Of a DNA stretch of 64,000 bases, positions 56,223-64,000 are shown piece by piece (position 1 is the stretch's first letter; each line of letters begins with the position of its first letter). Both the position numbers and the translations under genes were made by a program. This DNA comes from Geosporobacter subterraneus DSM 17957 (lineage in GTDB: Bacteria; Bacillota; Clostridia; Peptostreptococcales; Thermotaleaceae): the NCBI RefSeq assembly GCF_900142145.1, contig NZ_FQZV01000015.1:1-64000 (forward strand), in the 5' to 3' direction. Under the pieces are notes generated by a model that saw nothing but the letters and a program-made list of their open reading frames with translations, did not search any database and was not told where the DNA came from.

Positions 56223-57512
56223 TTATTTTGAATGAATAACCGACAGAATACTTCTGGCTGGCTGAAAATGTTCTTTAAATCGGCGCTGTATATCTTCAAA
56301 TGTAATACTTTTGATCGTGTCCATGTAGTCAAAAATATTAATATCTCTAAAATGATAGGCTACAAAGGTAGTGGCAATAAATTCTACAGAATTATAGGAT
56401 CTTAAATGCTCTCCAATATATTTTCTCTTCATTCGCTCAAAATCCGTTTTATTCAATCCTTTTTCACCTAATGCCTCAATATGTTTCATCATTCTGTGAT
56501 ATACTTGATCGGGGTCCTTCGATTCGCCCCCAATCATCGAATGTCCATACCCTCTCTCACCGGTATACTCTCCTTCAAAGTTATCATTGATTAAGCCTTC
56601 CTCATATAATTCTTTGAAAAGTTCAGAGCTTCTCCCGAAAATCATCTCCAAAAGAATTTTCGTAATTAGTTCCTTTCTTAAAAGCTGTTCTCCCCCATAT
56701 CCAATATCCGTATCCTTAAAGGCTACATTAAACAGCGGGATAGAAACTGAAAGCCTTTCTTCAATCCTATTTTGAACTATTGTGCCGGGTTCCTCGGGAT
56801 AATACCTTACTATATCTGTCTGGCCCACTTCACTTTTCCATAGAATATTCTTCTCTATGGTGGTGAAAACTTTCTCCTCATCTAGATCTCCCACAACAAA
56901 AAGAATCATATTTTGTGGTGTATAGAAGGTATTATAACATTTATACAGGTCTTCCTTTGTAATCCGGTTGATACTCTCCACTGTCCCGGCAATGTCAATC
57001 TTTACAGGATGTTGATGGTATAATGCCTTCAGTGCGTTGAAAAACACCTTCCAGTTCGGATTATCTTCATACATTCGAATCTCTTGTTCAATAATCCCTT
57101 TTTCTTTTTTAACATTCTCTTCAGTAAAATGAGGTGACTGTACAAATCGAACAAGAAGTTCCAAATTTTCATAAAATCTGTCCGTAGAGGAGAATAGATA
57201 ACAGGTGGATGTGAAATTTGTATACGCATTTACATTTGATCCCAAATGAGAGAACCGATCAAATATGCTGCCTTCTTCCTCTTCGAAAAGTTTGTGCTCA
57301 AGGAAGTGAGCAATGCCGTCAGGTACTTCAAAAACTTCACCATCAGACCCCACACGAAACTTGCTGTCAATGGATCCATACCTGGTGGCAAAAATAGCGT
57401 ACTGTTTAGTATATCCCTCTTTTGGCATATAGTATATTTTAAAGCCATTGGACAATTCTCTTATTTTAATTTCTTCTTTTAAGAGTGTACTTTTCAAGTT
57501 TTTCGTTATCAT
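56223..57512 (-). CDS. ymfH: M16-family zinc peptidase, active-type subunit (YmfH-like)
   Basis: A 429-residue M16B peptidase. The inverted zinc motif HFLEH (HxxEH) is intact near residue 69, with the downstream glutamate expected about 75 residues later (KGIIEQEIRMYEDNP). This suggests an active subunit. It starts inside the stop of the gene before it (4-base overlap), which lacks this motif; such active/inactive pairs work as heterodimers. Substrate is unknown. Confidence 0.88.
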   Translation of the reverse strand: MITKNLKSTLLKEEIKIRELSNGFKIYYMPKEGYTKQYAIFATRYGSIDSKFRVGSDGEVFEVPDGIAHFLEHKLFEEEEGSIFDRFSHLGSNVNAYTNFTSTCYLFSSTDRFYENLELLVRFVQSPHFTEENVKKEKGIIEQEIRMYEDNPNWKVFFNALKALYHQHPVKIDIAGTVESINRITKEDLYKCYNTFYTPQNMILFVVGDLDEEKVFTTIEKNILWKSEVGQTDIVRYYPEEPGTIVQNRIEERLSVSIPLFNVAFKDTDIGYGGEQLLRKELITKILLEMIFGRSSELFKELYEEGLINDNFEGEYTGERGYGHSMIGGESKDPDQVYHRMMKHIEALGEKGLNKTDFERMKRKYIGEHLRSYNSVEFIATTFVAYHFRDINIFDYMDTIKSITFEDIQRRFKEHFQPARSILSVIHSK

Positions 57513-58798
57513 TTTTCTGCAACCTCCTTCTTACCCTTAAGGAAGTAAATCGTATCTAATGAAATCTCCTGGGCAGCTTGAACAATCTCATCTTTTTTAA
57601 CCTTTTCAATCTTTTTGATAATATCCTCTAAGCTGTCAAAGTTTTTGCTTAAGGTCTGCGTATAATAAAAATCAGCAAGCATACCAGGAGTATCTGTTAA
57701 GGAACGGATAGAAGTAATGATTCCTTTCTTTGCACTATCGATATCTTCCTCTGAAAAAAACCCCTTCTTCATTTCATAAATCTCTTTTTGGATTAAATCA
57801 ACGGTCTTTTCATAATGTTCAAACTCAATTCCTGACCCGATCAGCATGAGGGACTTAAATTTCTCTATTCTTGAGAAAATATAATAACATAGACTCTCCT
57901 TTTCCCGGATATTTTTAAACAGCTTTGAATTTGGCCCGCCCCCCAATATATTGGAAAAGACCACCAAAGGCTCATACAATTCGCTTTCATAAGGTACATT
58001 GGTTCTGAAGCCCATATTAAGTTTCCCCTGATTAATCTCCATAGATTCTTCTATACGAAGAACCTTTGATGGCTTATGATGAACCTGTTCCCGTATTCCA
58101 CTAACAAGATTCTGTCGTTTAAATTGAAATGTTTTTCTTACTTTTTCCTCGATATAGCCTTGTTCCATATCTCCAATAACAAAAATGTCTATAGGAGAGC
58201 TTTCTATAAGCTTTCCATAATGATGATACAACTGTTCTCCTGTTATCTTGGGCAAGTCCTCTTTTTTGCCATACTCATATAAAGCAAAATTCTCATTTTT
58301 ACACATTTCTTCAATACAACGTTCATAGGCATATTTAATCTTATCATTAATACGCCCTTCAATCTTTTCTGTCAGGTTTTCCTTTTCCTGTTTTAGATAG
58401 CTACTGGAAAACTGATCATCCTCCAAATATGGATCACTGATTAGCTGGTCCAACATATTTAAACCCTTGGAAAATATGTTTTTATCATCTAGATAGGCTT
58501 CATTAGCAACCTGCAGTCTGAATTGTAAGATATTCCTCTCCCCTTTTTTTGCTACGTCACTTCCTAAAGAAGCTCCATATAGATTTTCCAGTTCCATAGA
58601 AATATTTTGTGCAGTAGGATACTGACGTGTACCTCTTGGCAGCAACATAGATAAAAGCGCATTATGCGTTACCTCTTCCCGGAGTAAAGGCCTTTGAAAA
58701 TAAACACTGACTAGGTTTGTCTTAAACTTATCGGTTTTGATACAGTGAAGCCTAACTTCTTCATTTATCACTATTGGCTGATATCGTTCCAACAACAA
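57509..58798 (-). CDS. ymfF: M16-family protein, inactive-type subunit (YmfF-like)
   Basis: A 429-residue M16B relative with two peptidase-like halves but no HxxEH zinc motif; the place of the motif holds THNALLSMLL instead. It probably pairs with the active subunit encoded just downstream. The C-terminal half contains the family's NILGGGPNSKLFKNIRE. The start is one of three TTG codons at 58798, 58795 or 58792, after GGAGGG. Confidence 0.85.
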   Translation of the reverse strand: MLLERYQPIVINEEVRLHCIKTDKFKTNLVSVYFQRPLLREEVTHNALLSMLLPRGTRQYPTAQNISMELENLYGASLGSDVAKKGERNILQFRLQVANEAYLDDKNIFSKGLNMLDQLISDPYLEDDQFSSSYLKQEKENLTEKIEGRINDKIKYAYERCIEEMCKNENFALYEYGKKEDLPKITGEQLYHHYGKLIESSPIDIFVIGDMEQGYIEEKVRKTFQFKRQNLVSGIREQVHHKPSKVLRIEESMEINQGKLNMGFRTNVPYESELYEPLVVFSNILGGGPNSKLFKNIREKESLCYYIFSRIEKFKSLMLIGSGIEFEHYEKTVDLIQKEIYEMKKGFFSEEDIDSAKKGIITSIRSLTDTPGMLADFYYTQTLSKNFDSLEDIIKKIEKVKKDEIVQAAQEISLDTIYFLKGKKEVAEK

Positions 58799-58880
58799 GA
58801 TCCCTCCTCGATATATTCTATCTATCCTTCAAAACATCAGTAGTGAATATTTGCACATTCCTCCTGGATTCTTCCGAGAT

Positions 58881-60068
58881 TTATTCCTCTACATTAAGCA
58901 ATCTTACCCTGTTTTCTATTTCTTCAATCAGTTGATCAGAAGCACCCCATCCCTGTATATATTGTATATCAAATTCCACTTCATCTTTTAGTCTTTTGAT
59001 GATTTTCTCTGTATGGGCAATATTTCGCACATCATCCACTACGTCATTGACTGTAATGATGCATATCTCTCTTACCCCGTATTGCTGAAGCTCTTCTATT
59101 GAGTTTTTTATACTTGAAGCAGGCAGATAGGCCGCGGCAAGCTTTATCTTTCTGTCTTCATACCCAACTCGAACCAGCTGCCTTTTCAGGTTTTCCAAAA
59201 ACAACATCTCCTGCTTTAAGCCTGCAGCACTCTTCTCTTCATTTCTTTTCTCCACTTTTGTACTGCTCATCAATATAATACCCATATTAGCATTCTCATA
59301 TCCTTCAGCATGCGCATCCACTTGGAGGACAATTCCCCGTGTTAGTTTTTCACTATTCCAAAGGGGCTGAGCAAATTTGATATGGCTATTAGTCACTTTC
59401 AGGCTATATTGATTCAAGTCATGAATCAAATTTAAATATGCTGAGGATTCTGACAGTACAACAGGTACAATGATTATTTTTTCATAGGATCTGCCTGCAA
59501 ATTTATTTTCGAGAACTCTTTTATAACTTGTATCTCCATCCAAATAAGATAGATATACATCATAATTTACATCCAACAACTTCCCTAATTTATCATAAAT
59601 TTCCCTGGATTTATCGGTATATCTGCTGATGCCTACCTGTTCGTAGGCTCTTTTATACTGATACAGCATAGCGATGCTGTACAACCTATTGAATAAACGC
59701 CTGTCCTTCTCCATTTTCTCTAATAGTGCTGCTGCATCATAACGTTCTTCTTCTCCCCTTAGGATTAGAAGTACCGCTGTTTGGTTTTCACCCTTAAAAT
59801 CTTGCGGATAGGGCTTTGATATACTCCTAGACTCCATAGATATTGTTATCCAACCTGCAATAAAGAAGCCAAACAGCAGACTGCTGACCATGAGGCTTAG
59901 ATACTTTAGGTTCCATCTCTTATAATTCATACCTATGTAGCTGCAAAAGAGACCGATAAAGAACATGGATAATCTTTCCACAGTTCCATTATATATAATA
60001 ACACATAGTCCAGAAAAACCACAGATAAATGAAATCAATAATAGTTGTATATCTACCAGATTCATCAT
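58881..60068 (-). CDS. Membrane protein with a possible ferrochelatase-like domain
   Basis: A 395-residue protein I cannot assign with confidence. Three membrane helices (about 5-28, 32-48, 56-78) are followed by a soluble domain of about 300 residues. That domain begins AVLLILRGEEERYD, has EKIIIVPVVLSESSAYLNLI in the middle, and near the C terminus REICIITVNDVVDDV with helices between, which resembles the two-lobed ferrochelatase/CbiK fold. The similarity is weak and no catalytic His/Glu pair is clear. The ATG at 60068 is seven bases after GGGGGTG. It lies between the YhcN-like gene and the M16 pair. Confidence 0.55.
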   Translation of the reverse strand: MMNLVDIQLLLISFICGFSGLCVIIYNGTVERLSMFFIGLFCSYIGMNYKRWNLKYLSLMVSSLLFGFFIAGWITISMESRSISKPYPQDFKGENQTAVLLILRGEEERYDAAALLEKMEKDRRLFNRLYSIAMLYQYKRAYEQVGISRYTDKSREIYDKLGKLLDVNYDVYLSYLDGDTSYKRVLENKFAGRSYEKIIIVPVVLSESSAYLNLIHDLNQYSLKVTNSHIKFAQPLWNSEKLTRGIVLQVDAHAEGYENANMGIILMSSTKVEKRNEEKSAAGLKQEMLFLENLKRQLVRVGYEDRKIKLAAAYLPASSIKNSIEELQQYGVREICIITVNDVVDDVRNIAHTEKIIKRLKDEVEFDIQYIQGWGASDQLIEEIENRVRLLNVEE

Positions 60069-60135
60069 AGAATTCACCCCCTAATTCATTTTATTGAGGG
60101 AGCCTTCTATATATGTAAAAGGATTATTGAAGAAC

Positions 60136-60171
60136 GAAAAAAGAAAGATGGGATTTTTAATAATCCCATCT
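60136..60171 (-). terminator. Intrinsic terminator of the YhcN/YlaJ-family gene
   Basis: A 10-bp stem AGATGGGATT/AATCCCATCT followed by a T-rich tail on the minus strand, five bases after the stop at 60176. Confidence 0.85.
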
Positions 60172-60175
60172 GCAC

Positions 60176-60733
60176 TTATCGTATCAAGGTCATCCTTCTC
60201 ATTAAATCAGTTACTTCATTATTTACACGGGTAACAGCTTCCCCTTTTTCCAGCCTTGATGCTAACGCCTGAATCTCTCTTGTAGTTCTTTGATCCTGTG
60301 TAAAGAAAATTTGATCTACTTCCGGGTCAACAGTACGCACTCTTGCTTCAATGCGCTCCTGCAGGTTTTGGTTTTGTTGTTGATTTCCATTGGGTATAAC
60401 ACCAATTAGTGCTGCATTGGCACTGATCACTACATGTGCTTTTTCGATGCCTTCCAATACTGCCAGTTCATCAGCCAGTCGATGGGCCCGGCCATTTAAG
60501 TCATTAACATTTATGTTGCCTTCAAATGTACCGTCGTCGCTATTGTACGGGATTGTAGGGTTTGCCATATCCTGTTGTCTGGATTGTGCATTTGGGTTGA
60601 TAGTTATACCCCTGTTTTGTGTATCGCCCTGATTACCTTGCTGGTTGGGATTGGGCCTTCTAACAGACTGACAACCACTGATCAATAGTATGACGATCAT
60701 AAAGATGAAAATCTTATAAATAGTTTTTTTCAA
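60176..60733 (-). CDS. YhcN/YlaJ-family sporulation lipoprotein
   Basis: A 185-residue lipoprotein with a signal peptide and lipobox ISGCQ, so Cys21 is the lipidated residue; Lgt and LspA in this window would process it. A low-complexity Gln/Asn-rich linker (about 25-60) leads to a YhcN/YlaJ domain with the segment EGIEKAHVVISANAALIGV (about 90-110). Homologues are found in the spore inner membrane. The start is TTG at 60733, eight bases after GGAGG. It probably has a forespore promoter but I could not place it. Confidence 0.85.
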   Translation of the reverse strand: MKKTIYKIFIFMIVILLISGCQSVRRPNPNQQGNQGDTQNRGITINPNAQSRQQDMANPTIPYNSDDGTFEGNINVNDLNGRAHRLADELAVLEGIEKAHVVISANAALIGVIPNGNQQQNQNLQERIEARVRTVDPEVDQIFFTQDQRTTREIQALASRLEKGEAVTRVNNEVTDLMRRMTLIR

Positions 60734-60916
60734 ACATAACACCTCCTGTAACTATTTTTTCACTAAGTCTTCATCTTTATTTCAACTTTTAAAAAAATTT
60801 CTAGAAAATTAATCAACACATTTTTATAAATACGCAAGATGCTTTTACCCATAAAGTTTATTGAATAATTTAACCGCTTTTTCAAAGGATAATTCTAGTA
60901 GATATTAGCGAATTGA

Positions 60917-60945
60917 TTGAACATTCCTCATAGATCAGTTATAAT
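60917..60945 (+). promoter_or_regulatory. Sigma-A promoter of ychF
   Basis: TTGAAC (60917-60922), a 17-base spacer and perfect TATAAT (60940-60945) on the plus strand, 48 bases before the ychF start. Confidence 0.8.
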
Positions 60946-60993
60946 TTAATTTGTGTTTAGCAATGTACAAAAGTCTGAAAGGAAGAATTTTAT

Positions 60994-62088
60994 ATGAAGT
61001 TAGGTATTGTAGGTTTGCCCAATGTAGGTAAGAGTACGCTTTTTAATGCCATCACAAAGGCTGGTGCAGAATCAGCAAATTATCCCTTTTGCACCATTGA
61101 ACCCAATGTAGGCGTTGTCTCTGTTCCCGATCATCGTTTAGATGTGCTGCATCAAATGTATAATTCCGAGAAAAAGGTACCGGCTGTTATTGAGTTTTAT
61201 GATATCGCTGGTTTAGTTCGCGGTGCAAGCCAAGGAGAAGGCTTGGGCAATAAGTTTTTATCCCACATCCGTGAAGTAGCCGCCATCGTTCACGTAGTTC
61301 GCTGTTTTGAAGATGATAACATTGTTCATGTAGAAGGAAGTGTAGGACCCCTTAGAGATATCGAAACCATCAATCTTGAACTGATATTCTCAGATTTAGA
61401 AATGATTGAAAGACGTTTGCTCAAGACTCAAAAACTCGCTAAGTCTGATAAATCCTATCAGGCAGAGATGGATCTTCTCCAAAGAGTAAAAGATACCTTG
61501 GAAAGTGGTAAATCCGTAAGAAGCTTAGATTTAACCAGCGAAGAGAAGGACATCGTAAGAGATTTTAATCTCCTTTCCTATAAGCCTATTATTTACGTAG
61601 CCAATGTTTCAGAGGAAGATCTGTTAGAAAATGGCGCCAGCAACAGTATGGTACAACAGGTACGGGATCATGCGAAAACTGAAAATGCAGAGGTTGTAGT
61701 AATCTGTGCAAAAATCGAATCTGAAATTGCAGAATTAGACGAAGAAGAAAAAGTTGAATTCCTAAAAGATTTAGGTCTGGAAGAGTCAGGACTGGATCTT
61801 CTGGTAAAAGCAGGATATAGACTGCTGAATCTGATGAGCTTTTTAACAGCGGGCCCTAAGGAAGTCCGTGCCTGGACCATTCGAATTGGCACGAAGGCAC
61901 CTCAGGCTGCAGGAAAGATCCACTCAGATATCGAGAGAGGCTTTATCCGGGCAGAAACTATTTCCTTTGACGAACTAGTAGCAGCAGGCAGTATTGCAGC
62001 AGCCAAGGAAAAAGGGTTAGTGCGTCTTGAGGGAAAGGAATATATCGTACAGGATGGCGATGTGATATTATTTAGATTTAATGTGTAA
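60994..62088 (+). CDS. ychF: YchF, ribosome-binding P-loop ATPase (Obg family)
   Basis: OLA1/YchF protein that binds ribosomes and prefers ATP over GTP. The 364 residues have GLPNVGKST (7-15), DIAGLVRGAS, and a base-recognition motif NVSE (near residue 205) in place of NKxD, which explains the ATP preference. A coiled coil follows, then a C-terminal TGS domain. GAAAGGAAG lies ahead of the ATG. It is one of the two rightward genes and stands alone. Confidence 0.97.
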   Translation: MKLGIVGLPNVGKSTLFNAITKAGAESANYPFCTIEPNVGVVSVPDHRLDVLHQMYNSEKKVPAVIEFYDIAGLVRGASQGEGLGNKFLSHIREVAAIVHVVRCFEDDNIVHVEGSVGPLRDIETINLELIFSDLEMIERRLLKTQKLAKSDKSYQAEMDLLQRVKDTLESGKSVRSLDLTSEEKDIVRDFNLLSYKPIIYVANVSEEDLLENGASNSMVQQVRDHAKTENAEVVVICAKIESEIAELDEEEKVEFLKDLGLEESGLDLLVKAGYRLLNLMSFLTAGPKEVRAWTIRIGTKAPQAAGKIHSDIERGFIRAETISFDELVAAGSIAAAKEKGLVRLEGKEYIVQDGDVILFRFNV

Positions 62089-62091
62089 TCG

Positions 62092-62126
62092 AAAAGCAAT
62101 GATTATTGGAATAATCATTGCTTTTT
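62092..62126 (+). terminator. Intrinsic terminator of ychF
   Basis: A long perfect stem AAAAGCAATGATTATT with its complement, a 2-base tip and a T-run, just after the ychF stop. Strong in the plus direction. Confidence 0.92.
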
Positions 62127-62302
62127 GCATGCTTGAGGCTTTATAAAAAGGCTGTTTTTCATAAAGCTATTTTAATAACCAGTGCCTTATCATCTCGTAG
62201 TTTTATGCTTAAGAAAAAAGTACTTATAACAAAATCTCTAAAAACTAGTCTAATACTCTCATGATCGATTGCATCAGCGAACCCAAAGATTTTTCTAAAG
62301 GA

Positions 62303-63697
62303 CTAAAAACAGCTGTTGCAGTGCAGCTGATAGTCCCATTGAAAGACATAGCATAGAACCCTTATGGGAAAATGAACCAAAGGCACCTCAATCCATCTTA
62401 TAAACCCCTTCTTTTTCTCTGTAATCAGCTTTGTATTTGCAAAATCCATTTCAAAAAAACGGTCTCTCTTCGTGAGGATCATTTTGTTTGTTTCCTCAAT
62501 ATACTTGGTCTCGTACCCCAAAATGCGTAATAGGCGGCCTGTCTTTCCCGGGTCTACAATTCTTCCTTTTGTTCTCTTGTTTTTTTTATCCTTATCCGGT
62601 GGATTTTCTTCAGCAGGCGTTTCCTCCGTTGTCTCTTCCTTAGAAATATACTCCACCTTACCTCCGATTCGGCCATCGGTAGAGATCTCTACTCCCCACT
62701 TCTTTGATAGGGCATTCAGGTTATCAATGATCAGCTTCCCTTCTTTTTCATCTGCTGCCCTAGGTTGTCCGTTCATAATTGAAATCGGCACAATCCAACT
62801 GCTGATCATTCCATTTTTATCAATTTCAATATTGAAAATCATAGATCGGTTGCTAAGCTGTCCCTTGGAATTGAAAACAAAATTTCCCAAACTGTAGAGT
62901 ATTGGCTTGTTCTTATAAAATTCGATTCCTTGCAGTACATGGGGATGATGGCCCATCACAACATCTGCTCCGCTATCTATCATCACTCTTCCAATTCTCT
63001 CCTGGTACTCCTGGGGTATTTGTTCTAGCTCCTTTCCCCAATGTACGGAAACAATCAAAAAGTCTACGTTTTTTTTCGCTTCAACGATCGTATCCTTGAT
63101 CTGGTCAATATAATGGTCATAAGCACTGACAATACCCGGTCGTTTCGATGTAGCATACCAACTCATGTCATAGATAACTCTAGAAAAGGCTAAAAAACCT
63201 ATTTTTTGTCCATGAATCTCCCAAACAGCCGGCTCTAGTGCCTTCTGAATATTTCTGCCACCGCCAGCGTACTTAATTTTTCTTTTTTCCAGATTTTCTA
63301 AGGTTTCAATAAATCCCTCTTGTCCAAAATCCAGAACATGGTTATTGGCGATAGAGACCCCGCTCACGCCTGCCTTAACCAATCCATCCAGAGTTTCCGG
63401 CTTCGATTGAAAGGTGTAGGTTTTATCAGGACTTGCACTACCCTTTAAGCCCACCGAGGTTTCCAAATTTATAAGCACTAGATCACTTTTATCAAAATAT
63501 GGCTTTACTCCTGTCCAAGGATAGTCAACTCCCATTTTTTCAATTTGCTTTCCAATGCTTCGGTCGAGCATTACATCTCCCGCTAACGAGATAACTACTG
63601 ATTCCTTCTTCTCATTATAAGCATGGACACCAGCATTGAAGTTGGTCAGCCCTAACACTATCATTAAGAATATTACTATTTTTTTCATAAAAATCAT
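62303..63697 (-). CDS. CapA-family metallophosphatase-like protein
   Basis: A 464-residue secreted protein of the CapA/PgsA family, related to metallophosphatases and best known from poly-gamma-glutamate capsule genes. A signal peptide (about 1-26) is followed by the core with SLAGDVMLDR, NNHVLDFG and HWGKEL plus MGHHPHVLQG metal-binding motifs. After residue 350 comes a charged low-complexity linker (EETTEETPAEE) and a C-terminal extension that faintly resembles a copper amine oxidase-like N domain (LGYETKYIEE, EVPL, QWD). No other capsule genes are here, so the role is unknown. Confidence 0.85.
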   Translation of the reverse strand: MIFMKKIVIFLMIVLGLTNFNAGVHAYNEKKESVVISLAGDVMLDRSIGKQIEKMGVDYPWTGVKPYFDKSDLVLINLETSVGLKGSASPDKTYTFQSKPETLDGLVKAGVSGVSIANNHVLDFGQEGFIETLENLEKRKIKYAGGGRNIQKALEPAVWEIHGQKIGFLAFSRVIYDMSWYATSKRPGIVSAYDHYIDQIKDTIVEAKKNVDFLIVSVHWGKELEQIPQEYQERIGRVMIDSGADVVMGHHPHVLQGIEFYKNKPILYSLGNFVFNSKGQLSNRSMIFNIEIDKNGMISSWIVPISIMNGQPRAADEKEGKLIIDNLNALSKKWGVEISTDGRIGGKVEYISKEETTEETPAEENPPDKDKKNKRTKGRIVDPGKTGRLLRILGYETKYIEETNKMILTKRDRFFEMDFANTKLITEKKKGFIRWIEVPLVHFPIRVLCYVFQWDYQLHCNSCF

Positions 63698-63741
63698 CAA
63701 ACCCTCATCATTTGTCTATTATTTTTCCAATGTTTGATTAT

Positions 63742-63772
63742 TTTAAAAAAAGAATGGTACAATGACCATTCT
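63742..63772 (-). terminator. Intrinsic terminator of deoC
   Basis: A perfect 9-bp stem AAGAATGGT/ACCATTCTT with a 6-base loop and a T-run on the minus strand, overlapping the deoC stop. Confidence 0.9.
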
Positions 63773-64000
63773 TAATAGTTTGAGCTTCCGCTTTCAATGC
63801 CCTTGGCAATGGCAACAGAGGCACTAGTTCCTAACCGAGTTGCACCCGCCTCAATCATTTTTAAAGCAGTATTCACGTTTCTTATACCGCCTGAAGCTTT
63901 TACTTCCAAAGCATCTCCCACTACCTGCTTCATGAGCTTAACATCCTCTACTGTAGCACCTCCTGTGGAAAATCCGGTAGAAGTTTTTACAAAGTGAGCT
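63771..64000 (-). CDS. deoC: Deoxyribose-phosphate aldolase, 3' part
   Basis: Splits 2-deoxyribose 5-phosphate to acetaldehyde and glyceraldehyde 3-phosphate in nucleoside breakdown. Only the last 76 codons are in the window. They contain the Schiff-base lysine in FVKTSTGF and the second lysine motif KASGGIR, plus [11 protein letters not shown], so the call is firm. The stop is TAA at 63771, inside a terminator. The 5' part lies beyond the right edge. Confidence 0.93.

Overview
This window is a stretch of ordinary core chromosome from a low-GC, endospore-forming Firmicute of the class Clostridia. Spore genes (spoIVA, spoIIGA-sigE-sigG, spoVD, a YhcN/YlaJ lipoprotein, a YlmC/YmxH protein, a Spo0E-like phosphatase, a YIEGIA pair) sit among housekeeping genes. 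dapF and the DNPR motif of MurE point to meso-diaminopimelate peptidoglycan. Gene order and protein character resemble Alkaliphilus-type clostridia, but that is inference. I see no CRISPR array, prophage or intact insertion sequence. Nearly everything is transcribed leftward on the minus strand; only rqcH (8757-10541) and ychF (60994-62088) are rightward. TTG and GTG starts with good ribosome binding sites are common, so many starts given here are shorter than the longest open frame.

Layout from left to right. 1-359 holds no clear gene. 360-8516 runs fmt, def, priA, coaBC, rpoZ, gmk, remA, yicC and dapF (translation start, replication restart, CoA, nucleotides, RNA decay, lysine/cell wall). 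8757-10541 is rqcH. 10575-14211 is a pyrimidine/lipoprotein block (uraA, pyrR, rluD, lspA) with two PyrR-binding RNA sites and a GC-rich folded element in the pyrR leader. 14379-15515 has a small unrecognised gene, a TraR/DksA-like zinc-finger gene and a DUF5665 gene. 15723-20547 has mtnN and the ylm division cluster (divIVA, ylmH, yggT, sepF, yggS, a HlyD-like gene). Then come an unknown membrane protein, tRNA-Pro(GGG), spoIVA, and the gpsA/plsY/der/DUF512 operon with a YIEGIA pair (to 28818). 28950-33979 holds phoU, pstB, phoR, phoP and pgeF. 34107-37651 holds nrdR, ymxH, sigG, sigE and spoIIGA. 37841-54799 is the division and cell wall (dcw) cluster from ftsZ up to mraZ. 55027-60733 has a Spo0E-like gene, lgt, two M16 peptidase genes, a membrane-anchored protein that may be ferrochelatase-like, and the YhcN/YlaJ lipoprotein. 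ychF, a CapA-family gene and the 3' part of deoC close the window.

The genes form coherent systems. The dcw cluster makes and polymerises lipid II and runs straight into the sigma-E/sigma-G module, with a Spo0A-type promoter between ftsZ and spoIIGA. PyrR probably controls both its own gene and uraA through RNA sites. PhoP-PhoR probably act on a Pho box ahead of pstB-phoU, although pstSCA are not here.

The most interesting items are the possible ferrochelatase-fold membrane protein (58881-60068), the folded GC-rich element in the pyrR leader (12490-12600), the Spo0E-like gene just upstream of mraZ, the uraA leader that may work on translation rather than termination, and two small genes (55 and 47 codons) that are easily missed.
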